Assembly (NCBI RefSeq): GCF_021012795.1
Contig: NZ_VFYU01000018.1
Span: forward strand, 1-64,000
Direction: 5' to 3'
DNA from: Psychrobacter sp. I-STPA10
GTDB lineage: Bacteria > Pseudomonadota > Gammaproteobacteria > Pseudomonadales > Moraxellaceae
DNA length: 64,000 nucleotides
Shown here: piece after piece, positions 55,891 through 64,000 of the stretch
How the letters are laid out: every line of letters starts with the position of its first letter
Numbering within the stretch: the stretch's first letter is position 1
Notes under the pieces: generated by a model
Database searches by the model: none
What the model was told of the DNA's origin: nothing
What the model saw: the letters and a program-made list of their open reading frames with translations, nothing else
Translations under genes and position numbers: made by a program

Positions 55891-56712
55891 ATGACCCGAA
55901 TTGAAACCACCTTTAATACGCTAAAATCACAAAACAAAAAAGCCCTGATTCCTTATGTGATGGCAGGCGATCCAAACCCAACTGTTACTGTCGATTTGCT
56001 GCATGAGTTGGTGGCTCATGGGGCAGATATGATTGAAGTGGGCTTACCTTTTTCTGACCCGATGGCAGATGGTCCAACCATCTCTTTGGCAGGGGAGCGT
56101 GCATTGGCAGCAGGCACGAGTACCCGTCAAGCGATTGAAATGATTAAAGCATTTCGTCAACAAGATACGCAAACACCGATTATTTTGATGGGTTACCTCA
56201 ATCCTGTGGAAATCATTGGTTATGACCATTTTATTAGTCTTTGTGAAACGGCAGGTGTGGATGGTATTTTGATGGTAGATTTACCTCCAGCCGAAGCAGG
56301 TACGTTTACTCAGCGTCTTGCTGATCATGCGATGAATGAGATATTTTTATTATCACCCACCACTTTACCTGAGCGTCGTCGTCAAGTGATGCGCCATTGT
56401 GGCGGTTATATTTATTATGTGTCGCTCAAAGGAGTGACAGGCTCAGCAAGTTTGGATACTGCTGATGTGGGTAAGCAAGTACAAGCGATTAAGTCTGAGA
56501 CCAATTTGCCCATCTGTGTTGGTTTTGGTATTCGTGATGGTGCGTCAGCAAAAGCAGTTGGACAGTATGCCGATGGGGTAATTGTGGGCAGTGAGTTGGT
56601 GAAGCATTTTACTGATATTGCAGCAGATGCCGATGGTAGTCAGATTGATGCTGCCAAAGCCAAAATTATGGCAAAAATGGATGAGTTGCGTACGGCTTTA
56701 GATTCCTTATGA
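55891..56712 (+). CDS. trpA: Tryptophan synthase alpha chain
   Basis: A 273-residue TIM-barrel protein that cleaves indole-3-glycerol phosphate. Features are KKALIPYVMAGDPNPTVTV, MIEVGLPFSDPMADGP (catalytic Glu), ILMVDLPPAE (catalytic Asp), YIYYVSLKGVTGSA and VGFGIRDGASAK. It is separated from trpB by the NADAR and toxin genes and the family D repeat. Confidence 0.97.
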   Translation: MTRIETTFNTLKSQNKKALIPYVMAGDPNPTVTVDLLHELVAHGADMIEVGLPFSDPMADGPTISLAGERALAAGTSTRQAIEMIKAFRQQDTQTPIILMGYLNPVEIIGYDHFISLCETAGVDGILMVDLPPAEAGTFTQRLADHAMNEIFLLSPTTLPERRRQVMRHCGGYIYYVSLKGVTGSASLDTADVGKQVQAIKSETNLPICVGFGIRDGASAKAVGQYADGVIVGSELVKHFTDIAADADGSQIDAAKAKIMAKMDELRTALDSL

Positions 56713-56730
56713 TGGTTTTTGTGCTCTATT

Positions 56731-56762
56731 AAATACTTAACTACTTGTTCTATTAAGTATTT
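56731..56762 (+). terminator. Possible weak terminator after trpA
   Basis: AAATACTTAA pairs exactly with TTAAGTATTT around a 12-base loop, but the following T tract is weak (AATATTTTG). It might slow transcription between trpA and accD. Confidence 0.4.
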
Positions 56763-56846
56763 AATATTTTGACAATAAAGCCCTTTGCGAAATCAGGTTT
56801 ACAAGTGTAAACTAAAAGTATTTTATGGTAATAGTGATAGTTAATT

Positions 56847-57782
56847 ATGACCCAAACAACCAATTCTCCCAGTTCCACAGTGGCATCAACAAAGACAAAC
56901 AATGAGCCAGCCCCCTATCGTACATGGCTAGAGCGTCCTGTTCCCAGTATCAAACAGCAAAATATGGCACCGTTATCAGCGGTTGAAACCGAGCCTTCTA
57001 CGCAATGCTCACAGTGCCATTCATTGACCACCAATACCGCGTTGATATTTAACTGCTATATCTGTCCGCATTGTGATCATCATTTACCCATGACTGCTCG
57101 GGTACGTTTGGGTTGGTTTTTTGACGAGGTGGATACTGAGCTAGGGCAAGAGTTTGTCGCTGGTGATCCACTCAGTTTTATTGACAGCAAACCTTATCCA
57201 CAGCGAATGCAAGAAGCACAAGAAAAGACGGGGGAGTCTGAAGCTTTGTTGGTGATGTATGGTACGTTACGTAATCTAAAAGTGGTGGCGTGCGCTTTTG
57301 ATTTCCGCTTTATGGGTGGCTCGATGGGGTCGGTGGTGGGAGATCGTTTTGTTAAAGCGGCTGAATATGCGCTAGAGCATAAAATCCCTTTAGTATGTTT
57401 TGCAGCATCTGGTGGGGCTAGAATGCAAGAAGGGTTATTGTCCTTGATGCAGATGGCAAGAACAGGAGCTGCAATTGAGCGTCTAAAATTGGCAGGTGTG
57501 CCTTATATTGTGGTGCTCACCAATCCTGTGTATGGTGGTGTGACTGCATCGCTTGCCATGCTGGGTGACATTCACTTGGCAGAACCAAAAGCGATGATTG
57601 GCTTTGCAGGTAAGCGGGTGATTGAGCAGACGGTACGTGAAACGCTTGAAGAGCCATTTCAACGTGCAGAGTATTTGCTTGAGCACGGCGTTATTGATCA
57701 GGTAGTGCATCGTCAGCAAATGATTGATACCATTTATCGTCTATTGGCAAAATTGACCCATCAGCCGAATCAGCATACGTAA
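56847..57782 (+). CDS. accD: Acetyl-CoA carboxylase carboxyltransferase subunit beta
   Basis: A 311-residue subunit that pairs with AccA to move the carboxyl group from biotin to acetyl-CoA. An N-terminal zinc ribbon (CSQCHS, then CYICPHC) is followed by the crotonase-fold domain: FKFMGGSMGS-like FRFMGGSMGSVVGDRF, FAASGGARMQEGLLSLMQMARTGAA, PVYGGVTASLAMLGD, GFAGKRVIEQTVRE. About 35 extra N-terminal residues are present. It follows trpA and precedes folC, a common gammaproteobacterial order. Confidence 0.96.
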   Translation: MTQTTNSPSSTVASTKTNNEPAPYRTWLERPVPSIKQQNMAPLSAVETEPSTQCSQCHSLTTNTALIFNCYICPHCDHHLPMTARVRLGWFFDEVDTELGQEFVAGDPLSFIDSKPYPQRMQEAQEKTGESEALLVMYGTLRNLKVVACAFDFRFMGGSMGSVVGDRFVKAAEYALEHKIPLVCFAASGGARMQEGLLSLMQMARTGAAIERLKLAGVPYIVVLTNPVYGGVTASLAMLGDIHLAEPKAMIGFAGKRVIEQTVRETLEEPFQRAEYLLEHGVIDQVVHRQQMIDTIYRLLAKLTHQPNQHT

Positions 57783-57857
57783 TTAAATTTAAGTATTCAA
57801 TATCTCAACTAATGGATAAAATAAATATAGATTAGTCGAGATAAGCTATTAGATATT

Positions 57858-57890
57858 ACTCATAAGGTAGTCTGCCTTATGAGTATTTTT
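57858..57890 (+). terminator. Rho-independent terminator between accD and folC
   Basis: ACTCATAAGG pairs perfectly with CCTTATGAGT around a seven-base loop and is followed by ATTTTT. Confidence 0.82.
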
Positions 57891-58015
57891 GTCTGTAGAC
57901 GGTTATAATTATATTTTTTATTGTGCTCGAGGCTTGGTAAGCAAAATATGCCAATCTTCGCTCTTAACTTACGCTTAGTTAAAGTGATTGTTAGATTATT
58001 TATGGTGATATCCAA

Positions 58016-59374
58016 ATGACCACAGTTGATACGCAAAAACCAGTAGAAGCACCCAATCAAAATAGCTCATTGTCACAATGGCTCATATATATGCAGCAGA
58101 TTCATGTGTCTGCTATTGATATGGGTTTATCACGGGTGATACCAGTTGCTGAGCATCTAAATCTATTGCAGTCCGCCAAAGATAACGCTTATGTATTTAT
58201 GGTGGCAGGCACCAATGGTAAAGGCTCAACCACCGCAGTCATTGCCGAGATTTGCCAACAGGCAGGCTATAAAACCGCATTGTATCAGTCACCACATTTG
58301 GTTGATTTTAATGAGCGGGTGCGTATCAATGGGCAGGCTGTTGGTGATGATAAACTGGTACAGGCATTTTATCAGATCGAGCAAGCTCGCATTGCCTGTG
58401 AGCTAACCTTGTCATTTTTTGAGATGACCACACTGGCAGCGATGTTGATATTTGCTGAGGCTGATTGTGATGTGTGGGTGCTTGAAGTGGGATTAGGTGG
58501 TCGCTTGGATGTGGTCAATATCATTGATGCGGATATGTGCGTGATTACTAATATTGCCATAGACCATGTGGATTGGCTCGGGGATACTCGAGAGCAGATT
58601 GGCTATGAAAAGGCAGGTATTTTGCGTCAAGATAGTACACTTATTTATGGTGAGGCAGATATGCCCAATAGTGTGCGTCAAAAAATTACTGAGTTAAATG
58701 TCACCTGTTATCAGACAGGTCAAGATTTTATTTATTGTGATAGCAGTGATGATTTAGGAGATATCTCCAGTTTAGATTGGCAATATAGTGGTGCTGCGCT
58801 GACCTTACAGTTACCCAAACCAAGTTTATCATTGGTGAATACCAGCAATGCCATATCAGCAGTTTTAGCCAGCCCTTTAAATATCGCTGAGAAGCATATT
58901 ATATCTGCTATGCAGCAAGTTAAGTTGATGGGACGATTTGATGCACGTCAGTTAGCTGATAGACAGTGGTTATTTGATGTGGCACATAATGAGCAAGGTA
59001 TGGCGTTTTTATTGCCCCAATTTGAGCAGTTTTGGCAGGCATATTTAACAAAACATCCAACCGCTAAGTTATATATTATTTTTTCTATGTTGGCAGATAA
59101 ACCCATTGACGCTGTGGTATCACAGTTAATATCGCTGCCTATTAAGCGGTGGGTAGTAGCAGCAATTGACCATTCTCGAGCGGCATCGCTAGATGAGTTA
59201 ATGGATATTTTGGCTAAGCACATTCAAGTAGATGATATTGTGACAACACCTAACTTAACAGTGGCTGCAAGACAAGCTATTGCACAGAGCCAAGAAAATG
59301 ATATGATTTTGGTTTGTGGTTCATTTCATACCATTGGGGAAGTATTGACAGGTTTGTCTATATCCACATTTTAA
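58016..59374 (+). CDS. folC: Dihydrofolate synthase / folylpolyglutamate synthase
   Basis: A 452-residue Mur-ligase-like enzyme that makes dihydrofolate and adds glutamates. Features are DMGLSRVIPVAEHL, the P-loop VAGTNGKGSTTAVI, SPHLVDFNERVRING, EVGLGGRLDVVN, AIDHVDWLGDTREQIGYEKAGI and the C-terminal domain with LFDVAHNEQGM. It lacks obvious anomalies. It is likely transcribed from its own promoter after the accD terminator. Confidence 0.95.
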   Translation: MTTVDTQKPVEAPNQNSSLSQWLIYMQQIHVSAIDMGLSRVIPVAEHLNLLQSAKDNAYVFMVAGTNGKGSTTAVIAEICQQAGYKTALYQSPHLVDFNERVRINGQAVGDDKLVQAFYQIEQARIACELTLSFFEMTTLAAMLIFAEADCDVWVLEVGLGGRLDVVNIIDADMCVITNIAIDHVDWLGDTREQIGYEKAGILRQDSTLIYGEADMPNSVRQKITELNVTCYQTGQDFIYCDSSDDLGDISSLDWQYSGAALTLQLPKPSLSLVNTSNAISAVLASPLNIAEKHIISAMQQVKLMGRFDARQLADRQWLFDVAHNEQGMAFLLPQFEQFWQAYLTKHPTAKLYIIFSMLADKPIDAVVSQLISLPIKRWVVAAIDHSRAASLDELMDILAKHIQVDDIVTTPNLTVAARQAIAQSQENDMILVCGSFHTIGEVLTGLSISTF

Positions 59375-59549
59375 ATAAGCACAAATTTAAAAATTTAAAG
59401 AAACATGCTGATAACTGGGTGTATAAGCTGATAAGAAAGCAGACACTGTTTGGGCTTTACTCTATAATAAATAAAGTTTAATCGAGTGTTGGCTAAAATT
59501 GAGCTAATTATAATCTATAGTCGTAACATTATTTTAAAGGTAGATACTC

Positions 59550-60938
59550 ATGAAGTTGTCAAGACAGACTCTATTAGGGGGCGTTCTTTTTTTAGGTGGA
59601 GGCTTGATGCTATTTGCTATGGTGCAGCAAATAGACATGTCTGATACTTTGCAACAAGATGCCGCATCTATTCAGCCAGTCAATGCAGAACAACCTCAAG
59701 AGACAGATGAGATGACTAATCGTCCATTGACAGCAGATATTGAAACAGAACAGCGAATTTTAGCGCAAAAGCAAAAGGAGCGTGCGGCTCGAGTTGCTGA
59801 GCAAGAGCGGTTGGCAAAAGAGTTTTTGGCTGAGCAAGAGCAGGCAGAGGTATTGGCGCTTAATAAATCTAGATTAGAAAATGAACAGTATCGTGCCAAC
59901 AATGCCATTGAGCCTGTACCTAGCAATGAAGATTTGCAAAATGAAGTCAATGTCACGGCTCAACAAGAAATAACGGATACTTCTTCTTCTGTGCAACCAG
60001 CGACACCAGTGATACAGTCTCGTCCCATTCCCGCACAGCCCAAACCTGCCAAGCCAGCAGAACCACAAAATCAAACCAATACCACAACAACTCAAGCGGC
60101 AAGCAATAATGAGCAACGCAATAGTAGAAATCAAGCCATTGATTATCAGGTAAAGCGTGGTGATGGATTGATTAAGATTGCACGCGAACACAATGTACCT
60201 ATAGAGGTTTTATTAAAAGCAAATGATATATCGATTAATACCTCAATACATCAAGGTCAAACATTGATCATTCCTTCAACACAGCAGGTTCAGCGGTTAC
60301 AACGTGAGTTGCAAGCAGCAGCAAAGACGGTAAAACCAAAGCCTAAACCAACACCAACTGTCGCTAAGTCTGAGACGACAACCAAGTCTCAGCAAGATAC
60401 CACATCAAAGCCACAACCAACTAATACGGCGCCATCACGGGCAGTGGAATATCGAGTTCAACGAGGAGATGGATTAATCAAACTGGCACGGGAATATAAT
60501 GTTCCTGTGGAAGCTTTGGCACAGGCAAATAACTTATCTACTTCGGCAGCTTTGCATGTGGGGCAAAAATTAACCATACCCTCACAAACACAAATTAGCC
60601 GTTTGCAAAGAGAAGCACAGTTAGCAAAACAACGTGCTGAAGCTGCTAAAACCGCGGAACAGCGTTTGGCACAGGCACGGCAAGCAGCAGCAGAAGGTGA
60701 AGCGAGAGGTACGTTTGGTGTACAAGTGGCATTGGCTGATAATCAAGCCAAAGCCGATGAAGTCGCCAAAAAAATGCGTGCAGCTGGTTATAAAGTATCA
60801 ACCAGTGCAACAAGTCGCGGTGTGCGTGTGATTGTGGGGCCTGAGGAAGGCAAACCTGCAGCATTGGCACTAAAAGATAAAATTAATGCAGATCCACGGA
60901 CAGGCGTAAATAATGCTTGGGTGCTTTATTGGCGTTAA
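59550..60938 (+). CDS. LysM-LysM-SPOR protein (DedD-like position)
   Basis: A 462-residue protein anchored by an N-terminal span (LLGGVLFLGGGLMLFAMV). A Gln/Glu/Ala-rich coiled region (50-120) follows, then two LysM peptidoglycan-binding motifs (DYQVKRGDGLIKIAREHNVP and EYRVQRGDGLIKLAREYNVP, about residues 200-245 and 305-350), a second helical stretch and a C-terminal SPOR domain (FGVQVALADNQAKADEVAKKMRAAGYKV) that binds denuded glycan at division sites. The place after folC is where dedD usually sits, but classic DedD lacks LysM. The cell-division role is inferred. Confidence 0.86.
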   Translation: MKLSRQTLLGGVLFLGGGLMLFAMVQQIDMSDTLQQDAASIQPVNAEQPQETDEMTNRPLTADIETEQRILAQKQKERAARVAEQERLAKEFLAEQEQAEVLALNKSRLENEQYRANNAIEPVPSNEDLQNEVNVTAQQEITDTSSSVQPATPVIQSRPIPAQPKPAKPAEPQNQTNTTTTQAASNNEQRNSRNQAIDYQVKRGDGLIKIAREHNVPIEVLLKANDISINTSIHQGQTLIIPSTQQVQRLQRELQAAAKTVKPKPKPTPTVAKSETTTKSQQDTTSKPQPTNTAPSRAVEYRVQRGDGLIKLAREYNVPVEALAQANNLSTSAALHVGQKLTIPSQTQISRLQREAQLAKQRAEAAKTAEQRLAQARQAAAEGEARGTFGVQVALADNQAKADEVAKKMRAAGYKVSTSATSRGVRVIVGPEEGKPAALALKDKINADPRTGVNNAWVLYWR

Positions 60939-60982
60939 TTAGATGCAAATAGGCTTTATTTAGAGTCATCAAATCTAAAATA

Positions 60983-61017
60983 AAAAAAGACACGACATTG
61001 AACGTCGTGTCTTTTTT
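60983..61017 (+). terminator. Rho-independent terminator
   Basis: AGACACGAC pairs with GTCGTGTCT around a short loop, flanked by A and T runs. It ends the transcript of the LysM-SPOR gene. Confidence 0.88.
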
Positions 61018-61119
61018 ATTTGGTGGCAGTCTCAATTGTAAAGGTTAAGATGATCAGAGATAATAATTTAAGGTTGCTTTATTACTAGGGTCAATGAAAT
61101 TGATAACTATTATGGTGTT

Positions 61120-61202
61120 AAGTGGTGTTAAGCTTGCTTGCTATATAACCATACTATCTGCGCTCGCCTGTCTTGTAACAGTTTATAACTTCGCTGACTA
61201 TA
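61120..61202. repeat. Family A repeat, copy 5 (diverged)
   Basis: On the minus strand it reads TATAGTCAGCGAAG, then ACAAGACAGGCGAGCGCAG, then ATAGTATGGTTATATAGCAAGCAAGC, a diverged match to the family A core. The left end is unclear. It overlaps the spacer before the DUF2726 gene. Confidence 0.6.
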
Positions 61203-61245
61203 TTGAAGCTACTAATTATTACTTATTGTCGATAAAGGAAATATT

Positions 61246-61800
61246 TTGTTATTTCAATTCATTTTTATTGTGGTCGGAGTCGGTTTTCTTTGTTTGTTGT
61301 TATTATCTAAAACTTCCAATGCCCCTTCAAACTCAAATTCAAACGTAAATTCAAATGATACCCCTGTTCGAGGCGATGATTTGCCTATATGGCCATTTGA
61401 TCCGATGCCAATCATGACAGATACAGAGGTCATATTCTTTAAAAAATTACAAAAGGCCATTCCTGAGTGTCATATTTTTAGTCAAGTGCAGCTATCCCGT
61501 ATTATAGAGCCAAGCGATGAAGCAGCAAGTGACCGTCAGTTTTGGTTCAATCGTATTTGTCGACAAAGTGTGGACTATGTGTTGGTCGCCCCTGATGCTC
61601 AGACGACACTACTTGCCATAGAATTAGATGACTGGACGCACGAGAGTAAAGCACGCCAAAAGGCGGATGCCAAAAAGGATAAAGCCCTTGCTAGTGCAGG
61701 TATCCCAATTTTGCGCTTTCATGCTGAGCGACTACCTAGTATTGAGATACTTCGTCATGAAGTATTACAGGTGATTGAAACATATTCGAATTATGAATAA
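61246..61800 (+). CDS. DUF2726-domain membrane-anchored protein
   Basis: A 184-residue protein with one N-terminal span (FQFIFIVVGVGFLCLLLL), a Ser/Asn linker of about 20 residues and a DUF2726-like domain: TDTEVIFFKKLQKAI, HIFSQVQLSRII, VDYVLVAPDAQTTLLAIELDDWTH and AGIPILRFHAERLPS. The D...(I)xLD/E pattern is that of a restriction-endonuclease-like fold, but activity is unproven. TTG 61246 is the best start, with AAAGGA seven bases before it. Confidence 0.75.
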   Translation: MLFQFIFIVVGVGFLCLLLLSKTSNAPSNSNSNVNSNDTPVRGDDLPIWPFDPMPIMTDTEVIFFKKLQKAIPECHIFSQVQLSRIIEPSDEAASDRQFWFNRICRQSVDYVLVAPDAQTTLLAIELDDWTHESKARQKADAKKDKALASAGIPILRFHAERLPSIEILRHEVLQVIETYSNYE

Positions 61801-62087
61801 TCAATTAAATTAATTGCAACAATAAAAAGGTAATATTATAATCAATAACTTAGGGAATTTAAGATAATGATAAGTTTATTGTTAGTTTGTTTCATTATCA
61901 CTATCAAAAGTGTATATGTTGTTATAATATGAGGCATGGTTTAGTTCATGTATTTTTGCAAAGAAAAGATTAACAAACTGTAATGATAAAATGACTTGAT
62001 CATCAATTTGTTGCGCAGCCATATTATTGTGCAATGATTAACTAATATCTAAGTTTATTGAAAATTTTAAAAACAAGGAGTAATAAT

Positions 62088-63539
62088 ATGAAAGTGATGA
62101 AACTAACGGCATTGGCATTGGCAACAAGTTTGGTATTGACAGGATGTGGCGATAATGATGATACAGATGCCAATGATGGCAGCAGTCAATCAGGTCAAAC
62201 GGAAACTAACCTTTCTGAGCAAGAACAAGCCAAAGAAATCATCCGTACTGCTAAATTATTTGTTAGTGATAATAAGGCAATTAAAGAAGCTTATGAAGGT
62301 GCAAGTGAGATTCTAACAAATAAACAGCAAAAAAGATTTACCTATGCTTTTGATGTACCAAGCAAAATACAAAAATACATGCAAGAAAATTCTTTAACGC
62401 GTCTTGATGCAACTGAGCTTAATCGATTGATTAAATCTAAAGATTTTCAAAATGATTCTTCACGTTTAAAAATCACACCAGGTAAAGACTTTGTGGCAAC
62501 GTTAGATAGTAATGGTAAGTTTACCTTATCTGGTGGAGTGACGGTTGATACGATAGAGATAGATTATCTTTATAATCGCCAAACTTTTAAAGAGGAGAAG
62601 AACGTTACTACTGATAACTTTATGACTAGCTATCAGGGCTTTGAAAATGCTACACAGAATAATACTTCAACTACCACGCCTCAGCTAAGCTTTGGCTTTG
62701 ATGGTCTGACTATTGGCTCAGGTAGTGAAAAAATGATGCTGACATCGTCTAAACAAGGGCTTAAAGCTCAGGGTACATTTAGTGATAAAGTTACCATGAA
62801 CAGAGAGTTTGATTGGGAAGAGACTCATAAGAAGGGTATTACTTTACAAAAAGCAGAAGTAAATTTGGATAATGTCAAACTGGTTGCCAATGATAGTACC
62901 GTAATTGCTAAAGATTTTGTAGTTGCAATGATGGATGTGAGCAGAACATTAGCTGATGGTAGTAAAGAGATTCGTAGCTTGCCTTATAAGATTGATATCA
63001 CAGGTCATTTAATCAAAGGTGCGCCAAAGACCGATGTTGAAATGAGTTTTAATGCGATTGCTAATGCAGATGATGTGAAAAAGTACGTTGAACTTAGTAG
63101 TAACGATAACTTTGTAGAAAAAGATGGCAAATATGTGGGTATGACCGCAATGTTGAGCTTAAAAGGTAAAGTCACTAAAAATACTGCCTCAGATAAAGCA
63201 GTTGTGATTCCACTTGATTTTCTAGTTCGACTAAAACGTACCGCTCGTGATGAGGTTGTTTTAGAAGATTTAACTAAGTTTAGTATTGAGAACAAACCAC
63301 TGCATATCAAAGGTAACTATAATCTTGATACAAGTCACAATACAACACCCACTCAGTTGATAGTAACGCAAAATAATGCTCGTATAGAGCTCAATGTGGA
63401 TGCAGATGGCAAATTTAAAACAGATGATCATGGTAAGCTAAGTGATATTATGGTTAATGGTAAAGATTTTGGTGATCTGATTAATAGTAAAGATAAAATC
63501 ACTGCAAAATTTAACGATAATACTTTCCTATATCTATAA
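62088..63539 (+). CDS. Large lipoprotein of unknown function
   Basis: A 483-residue lipoprotein with lipobox LTGC (lipidated Cys about residue 20) after an AAGGAG ribosome binding site that fixes ATG 62088. An acidic Ser/Gly linker follows. The mature part looks beta-rich, with repeated amphipathic strand patterns (FTLSGGVTVDTIEIDYLY, KITPGKDFVATLDSNGKF), somewhat like DUF945-type envelope proteins, but I cannot assign a family. It has a strong terminator. Confidence 0.7.
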   Translation: MKVMKLTALALATSLVLTGCGDNDDTDANDGSSQSGQTETNLSEQEQAKEIIRTAKLFVSDNKAIKEAYEGASEILTNKQQKRFTYAFDVPSKIQKYMQENSLTRLDATELNRLIKSKDFQNDSSRLKITPGKDFVATLDSNGKFTLSGGVTVDTIEIDYLYNRQTFKEEKNVTTDNFMTSYQGFENATQNNTSTTTPQLSFGFDGLTIGSGSEKMMLTSSKQGLKAQGTFSDKVTMNREFDWEETHKKGITLQKAEVNLDNVKLVANDSTVIAKDFVVAMMDVSRTLADGSKEIRSLPYKIDITGHLIKGAPKTDVEMSFNAIANADDVKKYVELSSNDNFVEKDGKYVGMTAMLSLKGKVTKNTASDKAVVIPLDFLVRLKRTARDEVVLEDLTKFSIENKPLHIKGNYNLDTSHNTTPTQLIVTQNNARIELNVDADGKFKTDDHGKLSDIMVNGKDFGDLINSKDKITAKFNDNTFLYL

Positions 63540-63566
63540 ATTTTGCTAAATAAGCTTGTTGGGAAT

Positions 63567-63599
63567 AAAAAAAAGACAGTGTAATGCTGTCTTTTTTTT
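63567..63599 (+). terminator. Rho-independent terminator
   Basis: AAGACAGTG and TGCTGTCTT pair around a short loop, with long A and T runs on either side. Confidence 0.85.
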
Positions 63600-63681
63600 A
63601 TCATAATCTTTCTTTGATTATTTTTATTAGCGCTATTTAACATATTTTATTTGTTGGATTTTTCTATTGGTTGAGCATTTT

Positions 63682-64000
63682 ATGAAGTCTTCTACATTAT
63701 ATATTTTGACAGGCATCAGTATATTAATGATGTCTACTCATGTTTTGGCACAACCACTAGATGAGTCTTTGTCATACAGTAATACAGCCTTAAATACACA
63801 GTCTTCCATACAATTAATCCCAAAATCTGTCTCACCACAAAAGCAAATTGTTTGGACAATCAATGCCAATGCTTATAGTCCTACGCAGCCCATTGCCTCT
63901 TTTGTGGATGATTGGGATGCATCGCTTGATAAAGGTGATGTTGCTTTTGCACAAGGACAAGTTGGGATATCAGTAACACCAGCTAATAGTCAACTTAGTT
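63682..64000 (+). CDS. Exported protein, start only (cut by window end)
   Basis: ATG 63682 opens a frame that is still open at the window end. A signal peptide (MKSSTLYILTGISILMMSTHVLA) is followed by a Ser/Thr/Gln-rich start of the mature part and QIVWTINANAYSPTQPIASFVDDWDASLDKGDVAFAQGQVGIS, which looks like the N-terminal strand region of an outer-membrane beta-barrel. The family cannot be determined from 106 residues. Confidence 0.7.
   Translation, partial: MKSSTLYILTGISILMMSTHVLAQPLDESLSYSNTALNTQSSIQLIPKSVSPQKQIVWTINANAYSPTQPIASFVDDWDASLDKGDVAFAQGQVGISVTPANSQLS

Noticed and set aside
61094..61348. Hydrophobic frame before the DUF2726 gene
   Set aside because: It runs through a family A repeat and overlaps the better supported gene; its hydrophobic look comes from repeat sequence.

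Overview
The window reads as chromosomal DNA of a gammaproteobacterium of the Moraxellaceae (Moraxella/Psychrobacter-like). This is inferred from moderately AT-rich sequence, gammaproteobacterial gene orders (ccsA-like/ffh; trp genes followed by accD-folC-dedD-like), a type I-F style CRISPR repeat, and many short palindromic dispersed repeats. Species assignment is not possible from the sequence alone.

Left part (1-15.7 kb): the 23S rRNA pseudouridine synthase rluE, a TSUP transporter, an orphan pair of possible immunity proteins, an IS30-family element killed by one in-frame amber codon, and a short ISAs1-family derivative with intact ends and target-site duplication. Then come an M61 peptidase, slyD, a polar amino-acid ABC importer (ATPase, two tandem binding lipoproteins, two permeases), an FAH-family hydrolase and hslO.

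Middle part (15.8-47 kb): rubredoxin reductase; a CRISPR array of 22 repeats with no cas gene in the window and a stray repeat copy beyond its end; ccsA-like and ffh; a PARG-like macrodomain protein beside a VapBC pair; metH; a leucine-rich-repeat protein; an AGCS symporter; a lemA-TPM-TPM cluster; a PL5-type alginate lyase; a sirtuin; tRNA-Arg(CCG); a cytochrome c; an ABC exporter; three tandem paralogous exported proteins of unknown function; queF; an LprI-like protein; and proS.

Right part (47-64 kb): a DUF4230 protein; a three-gene module of an uncharacterised two-part protein, an MglA-like small GTPase and a Roadblock/LC7 protein; then trpF, trpB and trpA interrupted by a WG-repeat protein, a NADAR protein, a second PIN-domain toxin pair and a palindromic repeat; then accD, folC, a LysM-LysM-SPOR (DedD-like) protein, a DUF2726 protein, a large lipoprotein and the start of an exported protein cut by the window edge.

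At least four families of short palindromic repeats are scattered between genes. Two show flanking target duplications (7 bp and 5 bp), so they behave as MITEs. The best candidates for under-described biology are the small GTPase/Roadblock module, the tandem exported paralogs, the cas-less CRISPR array with its downstream hairpin region, and the 7-bp-duplicating MITE family.
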